Part shown: in pieces, positions 63,458 through 64,000 of the stretch
Layout of the letters: every line of letters begins with the position of its first letter
Position numbering within the stretch: position 1 is the first letter of the stretch
From: Hyphomicrobiaceae bacterium
GTDB lineage: Bacteria; Pseudomonadota; Alphaproteobacteria; Rhizobiales; Hyphomicrobiaceae
Assembly (NCBI GenBank): GCA_022844225.1
Contig: JALHMC010000020.1
Location: 1-64,000, forward strand
DNA length: 64,000 bases
Direction of reading: 5' to 3'
Notes under the pieces: model-generated
What the model saw: the letters and a program-made list of their open reading frames with translations, nothing else
Told to the model about the DNA's origin: nothing
Databases searched by the model: none
Translations under genes and position numbers: made by a program

Positions 63458-64000
63458 ATGCGTGCCGTAGCGAGTGCGGTGTTCCGGCTGCTGAACCGGC
63501 GCATCGAGTGGTACCGGATGCCGTTCCTGCTCTCGATCCTGAACCTTTTGTCCCTCCAGCGCGACCTGCGGCGCAGGAATCTCCATGGTGGTGCTGATCC
63601 GACCGTGACGGCTCCCGATGCCGGCGAAACCGACGTGCGGACGATGCGCACCGCCGATGGTTCCTACAACGACCTCGCCGATCCGGCGATGGGCATGAAA
63701 GGTACACGCTTCGGTCGCAATGTTCCGCTCAAGTTCGCTTACGGGGAGCAGCCGGACACGCTTCTCCAGCCCAATCCGCGCGTCGTGTCGAACGAATTGC
63801 TGGCGCGGCGCGCTTTTCTGCCAGTGCCGCATCTCAACCTGCTGACGGCGGCCTGGCTCCAGTTCATGACACACGACTGGTTCAGCCACGGCGACAACGA
63901 TCCCGCGCGCCCGATCGACGTGCCACTCCCGCCCGGCGACAGCTGGGAAGGCGGCCCGACCAATCGTCCCGGCCACATGTCGGTCCACGCGACGCTCGCC
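63458..64000 (+). CDS. animal-type haem peroxidase/dioxygenase family protein, N-terminal part (cut by window edge)
   Basis: The first 181 residues are visible. YNDLADPAMGMKGTRFGRNV and WLQFMTHDWFSHG, with the expected distal His in THDW, match the PGHS/alpha-dioxygenase/linoleate-dioxygenase branch of haem peroxidases. Such enzymes oxygenate fatty acids (alpha-dioxygenase, 8- or 10-dioxygenase) or act as peroxidases. gaggggg lies 8-10 bases ahead of the ATG at 63458. The catalytic Tyr and proximal His lie past the edge, so specificity cannot be told. Divergent neighbour of a P450. Confidence 0.85.
   Translation, partial: MRAVASAVFRLLNRRIEWYRMPFLLSILNLLSLQRDLRRRNLHGGADPTVTAPDAGETDVRTMRTADGSYNDLADPAMGMKGTRFGRNVPLKFAYGEQPDTLLQPNPRVVSNELLARRAFLPVPHLNLLTAAWLQFMTHDWFSHGDNDPARPIDVPLPPGDSWEGGPTNRPGHMSVHATLA

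Noticed and set aside
1-64000. CRISPR arrays, tRNA and rRNA genes, insertion sequences
   Set aside because: No regularly spaced direct repeats, cloverleaf-like sequences, rRNA segments or transposase-like proteins were found on reading both strands.

Overview
The window is a GC-rich, gene-dense bacterial chromosome segment. Several features point to an alphaproteobacterium, most likely of the order Hyphomicrobiales: a complex I (nuo) operon followed by a BirA-type biotin ligase and RNase J; a small heat-shock protein next to a DUF1150 gene; an Atm1-type ABC exporter; and many catabolic oxidoreductases, CoA-transfer and hydantoinase-type genes. I saw no rRNA, tRNA, CRISPR array, transposase or integrase. 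The genus assignment is open.

Layout. 1-5.7 kb: the N-terminal part of uvrA (minus strand, cut by the window edge), two small exported or membrane proteins, then a lower-GC patch with a Cys-rich MarR regulator (plus two overlapping micro-ORFs), an Rrf2-like regulator, a small conserved hypothetical and YjbQ. 5.7-12.4 kb: CPBP protease, Baeyer-Villiger-type flavin monooxygenase, a J-domain membrane protein coupled to a VWA protein, rhodanese, L,D-transpeptidase and PilZ. 12.4-19 kb: catabolic genes (HyuA, small DUF4286-like protein, SDR, orphan peptide-type binding protein, CoA transferase). 19-21.4 kb: a lower-GC membrane WD40 protein flanked by palindromic intergenic repeats. 21.4-29.7 kb: TesB, UbiH-type hydroxylase, M15 peptidase, DUF1150/Hsp20 with a possible RNA thermometer, a sensorless histidine kinase, a TPR protein and an MlrC-type peptidase. 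29.8-42.6 kb: an unrecognised probable beta-propeller protein and a second catabolic block (SDR, MetX-like hydrolase, VOC protein, HyuA, orphan LeuD, methyltransferase, luciferase-like monooxygenase, second orphan binding protein, cyclase, TauD dioxygenase). 42.9-53.2 kb: nuoG-H-I-J-(small membrane ORF)-K-(dispersed repeat)-L-M-N. 53.2-64 kb: birA, rnj, MATE-like transporter, nitronate monooxygenase, second MetX-like hydrolase, methylmalonyl-CoA epimerase, Atm1 exporter, cytochrome P450, and a divergent animal-type haem peroxidase cut by the right edge.

How it works together. The housekeeping core is NADH:quinone oxidoreductase plus biotin ligation and RNA turnover. Around it sit loosely organised catabolic modules whose enzymes (CoA transferases, dehydrogenases, dioxygenase, P450, flavin monooxygenases, thioesterase, epimerase) suggest growth on organic acids, lipids or xenobiotic-like compounds. 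No single complete pathway can be read from the window. Items most worth a second look: the fourU-like hairpin over the hsp20 ribosome-binding site; the extra small membrane protein and repeat inside the nuo operon; the missing canonical start of birA; the VWA/J-domain pair; the divergent P450/peroxidase pair; and the MarR locus with its overlapping micro-ORFs.
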